64,000 bases of DNA from Acetobacter conturbans (GCF_011516755.1 NZ_WOSY01000004.1:235727-299726), one strand, 5' to 3'; positions 54,228 through 63,917 are shown, counted from the first letter of the stretch. Numbers and translations: made by a program. The notes: generated by a model from the letters alone, not told the origin.

Positions 54228-54728
54228 ATTTCCTTGCTTTTGGACTCAATTTAAAAAATAGTTTAAGTCTCATATCTTGCGATGTAAAATTAGACAATCG
54301 TTAAATTTTTGATTTTCAACGTGAAATTGGATTCCGTTGTCCATTTGAGATTATTTCTTGTGATTTTTATGAGGCTCTTCTATTAACTATAAATGGAAAG
54401 ACATTCAGTGTTTTTTATAATGCTTTGTTGTGGGATTATTTTAAGATTTATATTGTATTGTAAGCGCACTTATAAAGGAACTCAGTAATACGCGAGCCTA
54501 CAGATTGTTTTATTCTGTGGAAATTTTCGACAATCGCAACTGCTCTCAATCGAGCGGAAATGAAATACTGCTTCGGGGAATGAATGGGAGTAAAAGACCA
54601 TATTCCGAATGTGGCTCTATAATCTTTGGCAGATAGCCACTTTTGAAAAAACACCAGATGAGAACGCTTTGCTCATGCCACAAACCGCAGGGTCTCCACC
54701 AACCCTGCGGTGCTTGTCGAAGTAAATC
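54228..54728. other. AT-rich non-coding stretch upstream of GH32
   Basis: About 500 bp, markedly richer in A and T than the rest of the window, with runs such as TTTAAAAAATAG and TTATTTCTTGTG. A 68-residue minus frame (54448-54654) has no ribosome-binding site and no family I can name; it might be a remnant. A hairpin at 54684-54711 closes the region. It looks like a boundary of acquired DNA, or a long promoter for GH32. Confidence 0.55.
54684..54711 (-). terminator. Terminator of the oxygenase gene cluster
   Basis: The ten-base stem ACCGCAGGGT/ACCCTGCGGT has an eight-base loop and on the minus strand is followed by TTTG. It lies 18 bp after the last stop of the cluster. Confidence 0.6.
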
Positions 54729-55754
54729 CTACTTCTTGTTCAAATGCCCGAAGGTCGATGTGCCACGCGCGCCCTGTGGCAGGGCCAGTTCGCCTTTTTC
54801 CACTTTTCTAACCAGATACTGATAAGTCTGGAGCGCCTGAGACCACATGTGGTCACCAATTCTAAGCGCTTCATAACTGCCGCTGGACTGATCGAACGCT
54901 GGAAGCGGCTTGATTTCAGTATGGTAGTCACAAGCATAGAAGAGCGGAAAGGAATAACGTTCCTCACTGACCTTGCGCACACGATGGGCCGTCGCGATGA
55001 ACGCGCCCGCCGTCATGACCTCAAGCATATCGCCGATATTGACGACAAATGCGCCGGGGACGGGTGGCGCGTCGATCCAGTCACCATCTTCATTCATCAC
55101 TTCCAGACCAGGGGCGTTTGCCAGCAGAATGGTGAAGCATTCATAGTCCGTGTGCGCCCCGATGCCGGGAGCATCTTCCGCTTCGGTATCGTAAGGATAA
55201 TGGATCATGCGCAGCTTCGACGGCGGATATTTCGCCATATCGTCAAAAGTGTTTTCTGGCAGATCAAGCGCGAGTGCAAACCCTCTGAAAAGCGTCCGAC
55301 CAAGATCGAAGACAGCCCGGTAATAGGCTTCGGCCCGCTCCCTGAAGTGAGGCACGGTCGGCCAGTCGTTCGGGCCAAGAAGCGGCGTTCCCGCAAGGAC
55401 GAGCGGATTGTCGGCCGGGACTTCGTAGCCGATATCGAACGCTTCCTTATGGTCGGGCCTTCCCTTGCTATAGACTTCCTCACCTTCAGGAACGTAGCCT
55501 TTATGGGTGGCGGACTGGCCGATGTAATAATCCATCTTCCGGTCCATCGGCAGGGCAAAGAAATCCTTCGCAGCCTGCCGCACACCCTCAATCAGGTCAT
55601 CCCCTACCTGATGGCCGGCGATGTACAGAAAGCCGATATTCCGGGCCGCGTCACCCAGTTCACGGGCAACCGCCTGACGGTCTTCCAGCTTGTCCGAATA
55701 AAGACCCTGTATGTTGACAACCGGTATGGATGTGAAAGCGCCAGACTGTGTCAT
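54729..55754 (-). CDS. 2-oxoglutarate/Fe(II) oxygenase (isopenicillin N synthase-like family)
   Basis: 341 residues. The iron site is His201, Asp203 (GIGAHTDYECFT) and His257 (ATAHRVRKVSE); 2-oxoglutarate would bind Arg266 and Ser268 (ERYSF). The N-terminal DIOX_N region (FTSIPVVNIQGLYS, AARNIGFLYIAGHQV) is complete. This family hydroxylates or desaturates small molecules in catabolism and in plant-like metabolite synthesis. The start is ATG 55754, overlapping the stop of the TIM-barrel gene (ATGA), so both are coupled. It should be the last gene of the minus-strand island and could open the substrate of the cluster. Confidence 0.9.
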   Translation of the reverse strand: MTQSGAFTSIPVVNIQGLYSDKLEDRQAVARELGDAARNIGFLYIAGHQVGDDLIEGVRQAAKDFFALPMDRKMDYYIGQSATHKGYVPEGEEVYSKGRPDHKEAFDIGYEVPADNPLVLAGTPLLGPNDWPTVPHFRERAEAYYRAVFDLGRTLFRGFALALDLPENTFDDMAKYPPSKLRMIHYPYDTEAEDAPGIGAHTDYECFTILLANAPGLEVMNEDGDWIDAPPVPGAFVVNIGDMLEVMTAGAFIATAHRVRKVSEERYSFPLFYACDYHTEIKPLPAFDQSSGSYEALRIGDHMWSQALQTYQYLVRKVEKGELALPQGARGTSTFGHLNKK

Positions 55755-56605
55755 GCTTCCTGTTTCTCCTGCGACCATACGTCGAATAACCGTTTTTCCT
55801 CAGTTCCGATCCAGCGATTGAGTTCCCACAGATCGGCAACGGGAGCATTGGTGAAGGGAAGGGTGTGAAGGTAACCGTCGGGGCCGAATTCCGGCGTCAT
55901 GGTCGTGACCGTGTAACCTCTCCGACGCTGGGATTCCCAGATTGATTTCCAGAAATCCTGATGAAAATTCAAGGCGTCTTTGTATTCTGGCGCACCTGGA
56001 TGAGGCGTCTGCGGGCCTTGGTCATATCCCGTGCGGGCCTGCACATGATGAACCCGGTTTATAAAAGCATCGAAATTATCGAAAGGATCGTTGAGAAGGC
56101 GTTCGCAGACGACGACCCAGTGACTGATGTCGGCTGTAAATTCGGCATCAGGGCACTGGCGGAGAACGTCGAGCGTAATCCATGGCGAAAACAGGATACG
56201 GGACCGATGTGTCTCGAAAACGCATTTGCAGCCATGATCTCTGCCGATTTCGTGTGCGGCATTGATGAAATCCGCCTGCTGGGCAGCGCTCCACCGGTCA
56301 TTCCCCCCAAGGACATTGATGAAGTGAGGGTGCATCACGTCCGCACGCCGGAGAGCATCGCGAAGATCATCGAGATGCTCATCCATTGTGGCGGATTGCC
56401 GAGGAATGACGCCACCACCTGTCAGCGCGATGGCGATATAGGGAATACCCTCGTTCTGTAAAACGAGGGCTTTCTCCTTGCACACACTGGCTTCTCCCGG
56501 AATGCGCGCCTCAATCCCCGTGAAACCGGCTTCACGGATTTCCGGAATGATGTCTTGCCAGTCTCGCTGGTCACCCCAGAGAGTTCTGAACAGTTCGAGC
56601 TTCAT
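55751..56605 (-). CDS. Sugar phosphate isomerase/epimerase-like TIM-barrel protein
   Basis: 284 residues from ATG 56605 (MKLELFRTLWGDQRDWQDII). Barrel strands and metal/catalytic candidates: IEARIPGEASVC, HFINVLGGNDRWSAAQQ, HGCKCVFETHRSRIL (Glu and His of a metal site), ADISHWVVVCE, VHHVQARTGYDQGPQ and TPEFGPDGYL. It belongs to the AP_endonuc_2-like barrel class, whose members isomerise or hydrolyse sugar-like or imino compounds. It sits between the TonB receptor and the oxygenase gene and probably acts on the same compound. Confidence 0.82.
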   Translation of the reverse strand: MKLELFRTLWGDQRDWQDIIPEIREAGFTGIEARIPGEASVCKEKALVLQNEGIPYIAIALTGGGVIPRQSATMDEHLDDLRDALRRADVMHPHFINVLGGNDRWSAAQQADFINAAHEIGRDHGCKCVFETHRSRILFSPWITLDVLRQCPDAEFTADISHWVVVCERLLNDPFDNFDAFINRVHHVQARTGYDQGPQTPHPGAPEYKDALNFHQDFWKSIWESQRRRGYTVTTMTPEFGPDGYLHTLPFTNAPVADLWELNRWIGTEEKRLFDVWSQEKQEA

Positions 56606-56627
56606 GGAAGTTCTTTCCGTCAATACC

Positions 56628-58928
56628 TCAGAAGTTGTAACGCAGATCACATCCGAGCCAGCGCGGCGTCTGGAGATACTGAACGCGGCTGTTGTCACTG
56701 CCGGTGTAGGAGTAAGTATTCCCATGTTCGTTCAGCATATTGTCGACGTAAACGGCGGCGGTCCATTTGTCGGACTTGGGACCGAACTCCATGCGCATGC
56801 CCATTGAGCTGACCTTGCTGGTCTTGCCGTTCGGATCACCCAGCGCGACAAGCATGTTATCTTTCCACGTGTAGCTCACCTGCACAGCGAGGCGATAATC
56901 CTTGCTGACATCAATGCCATAACGGGCATAGGCGCTCCATGAAAAGCGGGGAGCGAAGGGGAGGGAGGAATGGGCGGCCACATTGGAAAGCAGCGGCAGT
57001 CCCTTGATGTTGGTGACGCTCGAGATTGAACGGCCATCAAGATAGGCAAACGACCCGTTTACATCGAGATTTTTCACAAGATCATGCAGGGTTGCAGAAA
57101 GTTCGCCACCGCGTGTGCGGGCGCGCGGGATCGTTCCAAGGCTCAGCGACGTGATGTTGGCAGGCATCTCGGCGACGAAAAGCGTCTGACGATTATGGTA
57201 TTCATAGTCGAACAGGGAGCCTTCGAATTGCAGCTTGTTATGCAGCAGGCTGGTTTTCGCACCGATCTCGTAGGCGATCACGTTTTCAGGCTTCACGTAA
57301 TCCAGCGCGCTCGGAGAACTGACGGGGGCGGCGAAGTAGGAGCCAGCCTTGTAGCCGTTCGAGATCGTGCCATAGACAATGGTGCCCGGCATGATCGTGT
57401 AACGAAGGCCGACCTTACCGGTCAGGCGTTCGTAGGTGTGATTGCTGTCGAGATAGGTGAGATGGGAGCCAGGTGATCCGGTGAGGATCCCGCTATCGTC
57501 TGTCGTGCCGCCATGGAAACCGCGCTCGTCATAAGAAAGACGACCGCCTGCAATGAAATCCAGTCCTTTGACGATATTGGTCACCGTATTGAGATACAGG
57601 CCCGTGGACAGATTCTGCTGTGAGAAATGGTCTGTCAGGTTTCCGTTTGGAGTGCCCAGTAGGAAAGAACGATAGCTGGTATAGGCACCATCGATCTTGT
57701 CGTATGATTCATACACGCCGACTGTCAGGTGCAGACGTTTTGCGATGGTCGTCTGAAGATGCATGTCGTGGGACTGCACCATATAGGTGTCGTTCCAGCG
57801 ATAATCACCCACATTCACGGATTCACCATCGTAATTGTCGTAATTATCCCGGCGGTAGAAATCTATTCCGGTTGCGGATGTAAAGGTGCCCCAGTCGAAG
57901 TGACGGGTGTAGTTGAGGCCGACACCGCCGCCATTTTCATTTCTTTTGGCTTTGTTGGTGCCAACATTGACATCGTTATACTTCGCGTTCGGACCTACTC
58001 CGATCGTGCGATCGGGCAGATTGTTCACGGAATCCGCACTGACGTCCTGAGGAGACGTGGGCGTTCCTCTGTCGCGAGTATAATGGATGTTCAGCATCAG
58101 GCTGGAACGATCGTCGATATCGAAGCGCGTCAGATTGCGCAGACCGAGCAGATCCTGAGCGCCGTAGAGGTGGTTTCTGTCGTGAATATCGTGCTGCCAG
58201 CCGTCACCTTTGATGTAACTGAAGGCAAACCTGTTGAAGATGCGATCCGTGATCGGAACGTTGATGGCACCCTTGGATGTATTCGTATTGTAGCTGCTGT
58301 AGCCCCAGTTCAGGTAACCGCCAAAGGTGCTGCTCGGCTTGGTGGATTCCACATTGATCGACCCACCGGTGGTGCTGCGGCCATATTCAAAACCCTGCGG
58401 TCCCTTCTCGACGCTTACCGTCTGAACGTCGAACATCTGACCGTTATAAAAAACGGGGTAGGGAGCAAAAACTCCGTCCTGATAAATACCGATGCCGCCC
58501 ATATTGGTGCCGATGTAGTCATCGAGACCAATGCCGCGAATAGAGAAGATCGGCGTGCTGCCGGAGACCGCATTCACAGCGGTGACACCCGGCACAAAGG
58601 CAGCGATTTCCTTCGGGCTGACGATATGGAGCTGCTCCAGCTGCTTTCCACTGATCGTGTTGACAGTGTTGGCCATGCTGCGAAAACGCCGCGTGCGCGA
58701 ACTGGTGACAGTGATCGCTTCCGGATCGGCCCGGGCCACTACGTGACGGCGGGGAGCCGCATGCCCGGCTGGCTTCTTTGGGGTCGTTCCGGCTGGTGTC
58801 GGGACGGCAGACGTTGCAGCGGACGCCGTCGCAATATGGCTTATTCCGCCAAGAAGAACCGTCGTCAGAACGGCGCGGCGCAAGTTTACCGAAGTCGCAA
58901 ATGAGCGGGAACGGAGGGAGTCTGTCAT
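56628..58928 (-). CDS. TonB-dependent outer membrane receptor
   Basis: 766 residues. Signal region with basic start (LRRAVLTTVLLGGISHIATA), a TonB-box-like EAITVTSSR, and the plug domain (ISGKQLEQLHIVSPKEIAAF, PIFSIRGIGLDDYIGTNMGG, GPQGFEYGRSTTGGSINVES). A 22-strand barrel follows, ending WLGCDLRYNF with C-terminal aromatic Phe. Likely imports a specific small molecule (siderophore, glycan or aromatic) through the outer membrane. Placement in the island suggests the ABC transporter takes over in the inner membrane. ATG 58928 has GAGAG upstream; ATG 58943 is an alternative. Confidence 0.92.
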   Translation of the reverse strand: MTDSLRSRSFATSVNLRRAVLTTVLLGGISHIATASAATSAVPTPAGTTPKKPAGHAAPRRHVVARADPEAITVTSSRTRRFRSMANTVNTISGKQLEQLHIVSPKEIAAFVPGVTAVNAVSGSTPIFSIRGIGLDDYIGTNMGGIGIYQDGVFAPYPVFYNGQMFDVQTVSVEKGPQGFEYGRSTTGGSINVESTKPSSTFGGYLNWGYSSYNTNTSKGAINVPITDRIFNRFAFSYIKGDGWQHDIHDRNHLYGAQDLLGLRNLTRFDIDDRSSLMLNIHYTRDRGTPTSPQDVSADSVNNLPDRTIGVGPNAKYNDVNVGTNKAKRNENGGGVGLNYTRHFDWGTFTSATGIDFYRRDNYDNYDGESVNVGDYRWNDTYMVQSHDMHLQTTIAKRLHLTVGVYESYDKIDGAYTSYRSFLLGTPNGNLTDHFSQQNLSTGLYLNTVTNIVKGLDFIAGGRLSYDERGFHGGTTDDSGILTGSPGSHLTYLDSNHTYERLTGKVGLRYTIMPGTIVYGTISNGYKAGSYFAAPVSSPSALDYVKPENVIAYEIGAKTSLLHNKLQFEGSLFDYEYHNRQTLFVAEMPANITSLSLGTIPRARTRGGELSATLHDLVKNLDVNGSFAYLDGRSISSVTNIKGLPLLSNVAAHSSLPFAPRFSWSAYARYGIDVSKDYRLAVQVSYTWKDNMLVALGDPNGKTSKVSSMGMRMEFGPKSDKWTAAVYVDNMLNEHGNTYSYTGSDNSRVQYLQTPRWLGCDLRYNF

Positions 58929-58952
58929 CAGGCGCTCTCGCATAACTATTTC

Positions 58953-58966
58953 ATGGTCATTACCAT
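58953..58966 (-). promoter_or_regulatory. Palindrome ATGGT-N4-ACCAT before the TonB receptor gene
   Basis: A perfect five-base inverted repeat, 25 to 38 bp upstream of the receptor start, in a spot where a repressor or activator could act. It does not fit the Fur box; a LysR-type or other regulator would be possible. Low support. Confidence 0.3.
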
Positions 58967-59092
58967 AAAAGAACGAAATCAGAGACAGATCGTTACGAAG
59001 CTGGAAAAGCTTACTTTTGTAAGGGATAAACCTCGGCTAACATTTCCTCTGTGGAATGAAATTTACAAGAGAAAACGTATTTCTCCGCTGTG

Positions 59093-59851
59093 TCAGAAAT
59101 GAATCATCTGATTGAGAAACGCCAGGGCCCGGTCTGTCTGGGGGGTTGTGAAGAATTCTTCCGGCGGAGCGATTTCCAGAATGGAACCTTTGTCCATGAA
59201 AACAATGCGGTCCGCGATACGTCGTGCGAATCCCATTTCATGTGTAACGCAGATCGTGGTGATCTCCTGGGCGGCAAGATCCTGGATAATCGAAACAATA
59301 CCTGCGATGGCTTCGGGATCGAGGGCTGCCGTTGGTTCATCGAAAAGAATGATTTCCGGATTCATGCACAGCGCGCGTGCAATCGCGGCTCGCTGCTGTT
59401 GTCCGCCCGATAACTGGATCGGATATTTTGCCGCCTGTTCATCTATACCCACTTGCGTGAGGTAGCGATGAGCCGCAGCCTCGGCGTCCGCACGCGGCGT
59501 CTTTCTGACGAGACGCGGCGCAAGGGTGCAGTTGTCCAGCACGCTGAGGTGAGGAAAGAGATTGTAATTCTGAAAGACCATGCCGACATTTCCGCGCAGT
59601 GCAGTCAGGTCGGTTTTGTCGTCGATGACCTTGCCGTCGATCATCAGCACGCCACTGTCATGTGGCTCTATGCGATTGAAGCAGCGAATGAAGGTCGATT
59701 TTCCGGACCCTGACGGCCCGAGAATAACAATCTTCTCTCCACGCTCAATGTCGATATTCAGGCGGTCAAGGGCCAGAAAATCCTTGTAGAACTTGTTGAG
59801 GTTGCGGATGGAAATCCGCTTGGACGGATTGGGTAGAAGTTCATCAGCCAT
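59093..59851 (-). CDS. Polar amino acid-type ABC transporter, ATP-binding protein
   Basis: 252 residues with Walker A GPSGSGKST (about 45-53), Q-loop VFQNYNLFPH, signature LSGGQQQRAAIARAL, Walker B EIILFDEP and the switch histidine THEMGFARR. The best match by pattern is the GlnQ/HisP group of polar amino acid importers. ATG 59851 overlaps the end of the fused binding-protein/permease gene by 8 bp, so they form one transporter. Downstream of it lies a 164-bp gap and then the TonB receptor. Confidence 0.93.
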   Translation of the reverse strand: MADELLPNPSKRISIRNLNKFYKDFLALDRLNIDIERGEKIVILGPSGSGKSTFIRCFNRIEPHDSGVLMIDGKVIDDKTDLTALRGNVGMVFQNYNLFPHLSVLDNCTLAPRLVRKTPRADAEAAAHRYLTQVGIDEQAAKYPIQLSGGQQQRAAIARALCMNPEIILFDEPTAALDPEAIAGIVSIIQDLAAQEITTICVTHEMGFARRIADRIVFMDKGSILEIAPPEEFFTTPQTDRALAFLNQMIHF

Positions 59852-61412
59852 TGGCGGTGGCCTCATTGCGGTCAGCCCATGAAAAACGGCGTTCGATCCG
59901 TTTTTGCAGGTAGAGAAAAAAGAACACCATCGCGAGATACCAGACGAGAGCGGCGGAATAATATTCGGTGAACTGGAAGGTTCGGGCCACCTGTATTTGT
60001 GTAACGGCCAGAAGTTCCTGAAGAGAGATAACGGAAGCCAGAGATGTTGTTTTCAGCAGGCTGATGAAGTCATTAATCGTGGGGGGCAGGGCAATACGCA
60101 GCGCCTGCGGAAAAATGACGTGCCGGTAAATAACGGATTTTTTCATTCCCAACGCCTCGGCTGCCAGAAGCTGACCTGAATCCACGGCCCGAAGCGCCGC
60201 CCGGTTGATCTCCACCTGATATGCCGATTCATTGATGGAAAGCGATATCCATGTGGCCAGAAAAGGCGTGAACCAGCTTTCCCGAAAGATGGGAAAGAAT
60301 TGGGGCAGGGCGTTCCAGATGAAGAGCAGTTGCAGCAGGGTGGGGGCGCCACGAAATACCCCGACATACGCGGTCAGAAACATCTGAAGAGGAGAGCGTG
60401 GGCCATTGAGTTTCAGGGCCACGGGAATGGAAATGAGGATGGCTGTCAGGTGAGACAGGACCGCGACAATGAGAGTTAGTGCCGCGCCTTTGAGGAAGGC
60501 GGCCGAGGTCAGAGCTGAAACAAAAACAGGCACACTGAAAGCTGAAGGGGCGTTCTGTTCGGAAAAGACTTGCGCTTCCTGATCTGAAATGCCCCATTTG
60601 TGGGACAATTGTTCAAGCAGGCCGCGTTGTTTCATGTCTGAAATGGCGGCCTGCAACAGCGCCTTGTCATGGGCGTTTTTCCGAAGATAGATCGCAAATT
60701 CACGGAAGTCGGGATTGTCAGGCGTCAGGATAATGCTGACTTTGCCGCCCAGCTGTTTTTGCCGGAAAAATACTTCGACATCCTGACTGATCAGTGCGTG
60801 AACGCGGCCGATCAGAACCTGCTGGATGACCTGATCTTCGCTGGGATACATCTGAAGTTGAATGGCAGGGCGGCCCTGACTGGCCAACACCTTATTTTCT
60901 TTCTCAATCAGAGCTTCGTAGCTGGTTCCGGTCTCCACAGCGACGCTCTGTCCGGCAAGATCGGACAGAGATGCGATTTTAGGCGTGCCTGATTTCGCAA
61001 TGACGACGATGGAAGAGTCCAGATAGGGAACGGCGTCATAGTTTTTTTCGCGGCCTGTCTGGCGCAGGACGCCGCTGATGACGATGCCACACCGTTCGGA
61101 TGCCAGACTGGGGAACATCCCCTCGAAATCCATGGTCGTGATGACGGGTTTCAGATGCCACATACGCGCAAGTTCTCGCGTGACATCAATGTCGAAACCC
61201 GCCACAGCGCTGGTGTCTGCTCCGTTGACGAATGTCATCGGGGGAAGTGTCGGATTTGTGCAGGCGGTCAGTTGTCCGTCTGTGGCAAAAGAAGGCAGTT
61301 CTTCAGCCTGAGCGGGGCATGAAAGGCTGTAGAGCGTGACGGCAGTGGCCACGGCACCAATACGCATCAACACCCGATGGAGGTATGTTTTATGCTGTCC
61401 GCAAAAAATCAT
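59844..61412 (-). CDS. Fused solute-binding protein and permease of an amino-acid ABC transporter
   Basis: 522 residues combine two components. Residues about 20-285 are an SBP_bac_3 periplasmic solute-binding domain (after signal MRIGAVATAVTLYSLSCPAQA; TACTNPTLPPMTFVN, VAGFDIDVTRELARMW, SLASERCGIVISGVL). Residues about 300-515 are a HisM/GlnP-type permease (LKGAALTLIVAVLSHLTAIL, GVFRGAPTLLQLLFIW, EALGMKKSVIYRHVIFPQA). The fusion guarantees a binding domain tethered to the pore. It starts in the LysR stop (ATGA at 61409-61412). An inner start at 61367 is equally compatible with the signal. Confidence 0.9.
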   Translation of the reverse strand: MIFCGQHKTYLHRVLMRIGAVATAVTLYSLSCPAQAEELPSFATDGQLTACTNPTLPPMTFVNGADTSAVAGFDIDVTRELARMWHLKPVITTMDFEGMFPSLASERCGIVISGVLRQTGREKNYDAVPYLDSSIVVIAKSGTPKIASLSDLAGQSVAVETGTSYEALIEKENKVLASQGRPAIQLQMYPSEDQVIQQVLIGRVHALISQDVEVFFRQKQLGGKVSIILTPDNPDFREFAIYLRKNAHDKALLQAAISDMKQRGLLEQLSHKWGISDQEAQVFSEQNAPSAFSVPVFVSALTSAAFLKGAALTLIVAVLSHLTAILISIPVALKLNGPRSPLQMFLTAYVGVFRGAPTLLQLLFIWNALPQFFPIFRESWFTPFLATWISLSINESAYQVEINRAALRAVDSGQLLAAEALGMKKSVIYRHVIFPQALRIALPPTINDFISLLKTTSLASVISLQELLAVTQIQVARTFQFTEYYSAALVWYLAMVFFFLYLQKRIERRFSWADRNEATANG

Positions 61413-62368
61413 GAGCTTACCTCGTCCAGAACAGCACGGAATGTGTCGATCATCAGTTCGTTTTCTGGGGAAGGCCGGGCCAACAGATAGAAATTGCTGG
61501 TGAAGGAAAGTCCGTCAAAAGAAATCCGCCGCACTTGTCCGGCCTCAACCATCGGTTCGGCAAAGAGCACCGGAAGGAAGCCGATATAAACACCGGAAAG
61601 AATCAGAAGTGTGCGGGAATCAACATTCTCGGCCGTGGCGGAAAAAGTCATTTCGTGGCGCAGTTCCTCCCAGCGCGGAGACGTGGCCGCGTCAACGACG
61701 GTTATCATGCGGGCCTGCGTGAGGTCGGCACGGGTAATCTGCTCATCCGGCAGGGAGAAGAAAGAGTGCCGCTGCCCGCAGTAAAGCGCCGAGGCTTCAC
61801 TGAACAGGGGTGTCGTTTCCATTTCCGGTCGTTGCTGTGGATAAAGGGTGATACCTGCCGTCGCCGTTCCGTTGAGCACAGCAAATTCAACTTCCCGCGG
61901 AGAGACGGAGCGCACGGTCAGGTAGACTTCAGGATAGCGCTTTGCGAACCGCTCAATCCCGCGCACCAGAACGGTTTCGCCATGCATCTGGATGGTGTCA
62001 GGGAGATAAAGAACAAAATGCCCCGACAGTTTTCCGCTGGCTTCGCTGAGACGTTTCTGGAAAGAATCGAGGTCGGCAAAAAGCTTCATGGTGGCATCGA
62101 GCACCGCTTCGCCGGCTGGCGTCAGGGCAAAGCCACTTCGTCCCCGCTGGCAAAGCGTCAGGTTGAGACGCTTTTCAAGCGAGGAGATATCGATGCTGAC
62201 AGCCGACTTGCTCTTTCCCAGAGCGATTTCCGCAGCCGAAAAACCGCCATGTTCTGCCACGCTAGCAAATACGCGAAGCAGTCGAAGATCAACTTCTGCA
62301 ATACGGCCTTGAAATCCGTTGTTTCTGACAGCCGGACGACGGGAGGTTGAGGCACGACTGGGTGGCAA
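61409..62368 (-). CDS. LysR-type transcriptional regulator
   Basis: 319 residues: HTH at about 27-86 (VDLRLLRVFASVAEHGGFSAA, then SKSAVSIDISSLEKRLNLTL and GRSGFALTPAGEAVL), and an effector domain (LSGHFVLYLPDTIQMHGETV, YPEVYLTVRSVS). The start is TTG 62368, as no ATG or GTG is in frame before the HTH. Its gene overlaps the transporter gene by four bases, so it is cotranscribed and should regulate this cluster and/or the divergent dehydrogenase across 373 bp. Confidence 0.88.
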   Translation of the reverse strand: MPPSRASTSRRPAVRNNGFQGRIAEVDLRLLRVFASVAEHGGFSAAEIALGKSKSAVSIDISSLEKRLNLTLCQRGRSGFALTPAGEAVLDATMKLFADLDSFQKRLSEASGKLSGHFVLYLPDTIQMHGETVLVRGIERFAKRYPEVYLTVRSVSPREVEFAVLNGTATAGITLYPQQRPEMETTPLFSEASALYCGQRHSFFSLPDEQITRADLTQARMITVVDAATSPRWEELRHEMTFSATAENVDSRTLLILSGVYIGFLPVLFAEPMVEAGQVRRISFDGLSFTSNFYLLARPSPENELMIDTFRAVLDEVSS

Positions 62369-62741
62369 GGATCCATCTTTCTGTTGCAGAAATAGTCTGG
62401 TTCATAACTTAATCAAAACGATATGCGGCCCGTCAACTGCCGTAAGACGCTTTTGCTTTTGTGAATCTTAAACTGAACTCAACGCACTTGTGGAGGGGAA
62501 CATGGCTTGAAGCGAGCTTATGATGAATTGTAACTTCAGGGTATCGATTTTATGGCGCAGTCCAAGTTTGAGATATCGGCAACGATGAGAGAATTTGCAG
62601 AATAGAATGTGTGAAGAATACTGATTGGGGAATGTGCATTTCGTAAAATAAAAGTAAAAATTTTCCTGAATGCCGTTTCGAAATATAAATCACATGCGTA
62701 TTTTTGTTTTGTAAGAATAAAAGATACACGCGGAGTAACTC
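62369..62741. other. AT-rich divergent promoter region between the LysR gene and the GhrA-like gene
   Basis: 373 bp with no supported gene. It is AT-rich with runs such as AAAATAAAAGTAAAAATTTT. LysR operators of T-N11-A form would be expected here; several candidate sites occur by chance in such AT-rich sequence, so I do not choose one. Confidence 0.5.
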
Positions 62742-63683
62742 ATGCCTAAACTTGTGGTAAGTGCTGACGGTGCGGCTGGCTGGGAAAGCTGGCGCGAAAG
62801 CTTTGAAAAGATTGCCCCTGATATCGATGTCTTTTCATGGTTTGATCCGAAAGCCGATGTGCCGAGTGCCGAATATGCCCTTGTATGGGAGGCTTCCGCT
62901 GAAGAGCTTGCGCAGATGGAGCACCTGAAAGGGATCTTATGCACGGGCGCGGGGGTTAATCACCTTGTCCAGCAGGCTGCATTTCCCGTCCATGTTCCTC
63001 TCGTGAGGATGGGAGGAGATCAGACGGCCGTGCTTATGGCTGATTACGTGATCTGGGCTGTCATCAGTCTTCTTCGGAATGCAAAAACATGGTCTTTGCA
63101 GCAGCAGAAGCATCTCTGGCATCGTAATCAGTCCTTTCGTACCAGTAAAGAAATCCGAATTGGTATTATGGGGTTCGGAAATCTTGGAGCGGCTGTTGGC
63201 GAACGCCTGAGTAAGGCAGGTTTTTCTGTCTCCGCCTGGTGCCGGACAGCACGGGAATCTGGGGCTGTGGCTCTTTTTGCGGGAATGGAAGCGCTGCCAT
63301 CGTTTCTGCAACACGTGGATATTCTGGTAAATCTGTTACCGAGCACGTCGCAGACAAAACATCTCATCGACGCGGAATTTTTTGCTCAGCTCGGCGAGGG
63401 AGCCGGATTTATCAACGTCGGACGTGGTGACCATGTCGTGGAAGATGATCTTCTGGCCGCTCTGGACAGCGGCATTCTTTCGGGAGCCATTCTGGATGTG
63501 GTGGAGCTAGAGCCTCTTCCCGCCGTTTCACCTCTATGGTCACACCCCAAAGTTACGATTACGCCGCATGTGGCATCTGAAGCTTCACGTGACGCACAGG
63601 TGGAATATGTGGCGAATGTGATCCGTGGGATGGAAAGGGGCGAAGTGCCAGCGCTTCTTTATCGCCCTGAACGCGGATACTGA
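62742..63683 (+). CDS. ghrA: Glyoxylate/hydroxypyruvate reductase A-like 2-hydroxyacid dehydrogenase
   Basis: 313 residues, D-2-hydroxyacid dehydrogenase fold of the GhrA type. The catalytic residues are Arg (FINVGRGDHVVEDDLL), Glu (DVVELEPLPAV) and His (ITPHVASEAS). The Rossmann motif is GIMGFGNLGAAVGERLSKAG. It would reduce a 2-keto acid with NAD(P)H, or oxidise the hydroxyacid. It is divergent from the LysR gene and followed by a class II aldolase, which may feed it a keto or hydroxy acid. Symbol by family. Confidence 0.87.
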   Translation: MPKLVVSADGAAGWESWRESFEKIAPDIDVFSWFDPKADVPSAEYALVWEASAEELAQMEHLKGILCTGAGVNHLVQQAAFPVHVPLVRMGGDQTAVLMADYVIWAVISLLRNAKTWSLQQQKHLWHRNQSFRTSKEIRIGIMGFGNLGAAVGERLSKAGFSVSAWCRTARESGAVALFAGMEALPSFLQHVDILVNLLPSTSQTKHLIDAEFFAQLGEGAGFINVGRGDHVVEDDLLAALDSGILSGAILDVVELEPLPAVSPLWSHPKVTITPHVASEASRDAQVEYVANVIRGMERGEVPALLYRPERGY

Positions 63684-63917
63684 CGGTGCAGGAATTTTTT
63701 AAGAGTGCCGGGCAATTTCTGAAGGCGTCCCGTGTTGCCATCTCATAGAATATAAAAGTGAGATTTTGGATTTTTAAAACGAAGGGTCGAATTCGCATGG
63801 ATACGACTTCGATATGATACGTTGGCGAAGGTTGCCGTTTGATCTCAGTGAATAAGCCTTCTGCGTCGCGAAAATCAGGTTCGCTGTCGTTGGGCATTAT
63901 TATTTTTGGAGTGAGTG

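Noticed and set aside
54448..54654. 68-residue minus frame in the AT-rich gap
   Set aside because: No ribosome-binding site or recognised domain; possible remnant only.
54744..55868. 374-residue plus-strand frame opposite the oxygenase gene
   Set aside because: The minus-strand oxygenase has all catalytic residues; the plus frame has none.
57729..58904. 391-residue plus-strand frame opposite the TonB receptor
   Set aside because: Antisense shadow; low-complexity Val/Ile/Arg composition and no family features.
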